From: Acidobacterium sp. S8
GTDB lineage: Bacteria > Acidobacteriota > Terriglobia > Terriglobales > Acidobacteriaceae
DNA length: 42,058 bases
Direction: 5' to 3'
NCBI RefSeq assembly: GCF_009765985.1
Contig: NZ_LMUM01000030.1
Span: 1 to 42,058 of the forward strand
Part shown: positions 42,018 through 42,058 of the stretch, one piece after another
Layout: each line of letters opens with the position of its first letter
How positions within the stretch are numbered: the first letter of the stretch is position 1
Translations under genes and position numbers: made by a program
Notes under the pieces: generated by a model
Seen by the model: the letters and a program-made list of their open reading frames with translations, nothing else
What the model was told of the DNA's origin: nothing
The model's database searches: none

Positions 42018-42058
42018 GGATATTCCTCCTGTTAGTTGCGGACACAAGTGGTACTTAA

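Noticed and set aside
1-42058. CRISPR array
   Set aside because: No regularly spaced direct repeats of 23-40 bases were seen, and there are no cas genes. The only phased repeats are the three 8-mers at 40519-40548.

Overview
The window looks like most of an integrative and conjugative element (ICE) or large genomic island from a Gram-negative soil-type bacterium. My best guess is Acidobacteriota (Terriglobia), from the flavour of the proteins and the moderately high GC. That is an impression, not a proof. No rRNA, phage structural gene, IS transposase or CRISPR array was seen.

Left part (1-10.3 kb): a small hypothetical gene, an XRE regulator with a palindromic operator candidate, and an SRAP (YedK/HMCES-type) abasic-site protein. 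The SRAP gene is divergent from a complete, overlapping SOS mutasome cassette imuA-imuB-dnaE2. A short hypothetical gene and a strong hairpin follow. Next is a small operon: a one-helix membrane peptide, a double winged-helix protein and a possible PD-(D/E)XK protein.

Defence block 1 (10.3-15.9 kb, minus strand): an Mrr-like nuclease-NACHT protein, the 3' half of an OLD-family (GajA-like) ATPase-TOPRIM nuclease, and an intact UvrD-like (GajB-like) helicase. The OLD gene has lost its Walker A half and is joined out of frame to the NACHT gene, as if by a deletion.

Transfer region (15.97-32.9 kb, minus strand): a MOB-F (TrwC-like) relaxase, a VirD4/TrwB coupling protein and a small relaxosome protein in R388 trwABC order, with two related palindromes upstream that are candidate oriT or operator. 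Then come an RHH-like protein, a RepB-type primase, SSB, a hairpin-rich noncoding stretch, and a virB11-8-6-5-10-9-4-3-2 type IV secretion operon with three extra small genes. virB4 carries a one-base deletion, and one small gene has an in-frame amber codon.

Defence block 2 (33.4-38.9 kb, minus strand): a HSDR_N-HsdM fusion (frameshifted), HsdS, a HEPN-motif protein and a PUA-like/Mrr-like nuclease, with no classical HsdR.

Right end (39.4-42 kb): a RelE-like toxin and RHH/BrnA-like antitoxin, an MbcA/ParS-like antitoxin with three 11-bp-spaced operator repeats, the 3' half of a tRNA (attachment-site remnant), and a tyrosine integrase broken by three frameshifts. The DNA-repair, SSB and primase genes are intact, while several mobility and defence genes carry single-base lesions. 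The element therefore looks partly immobilised, unless those lesions are sequencing errors.
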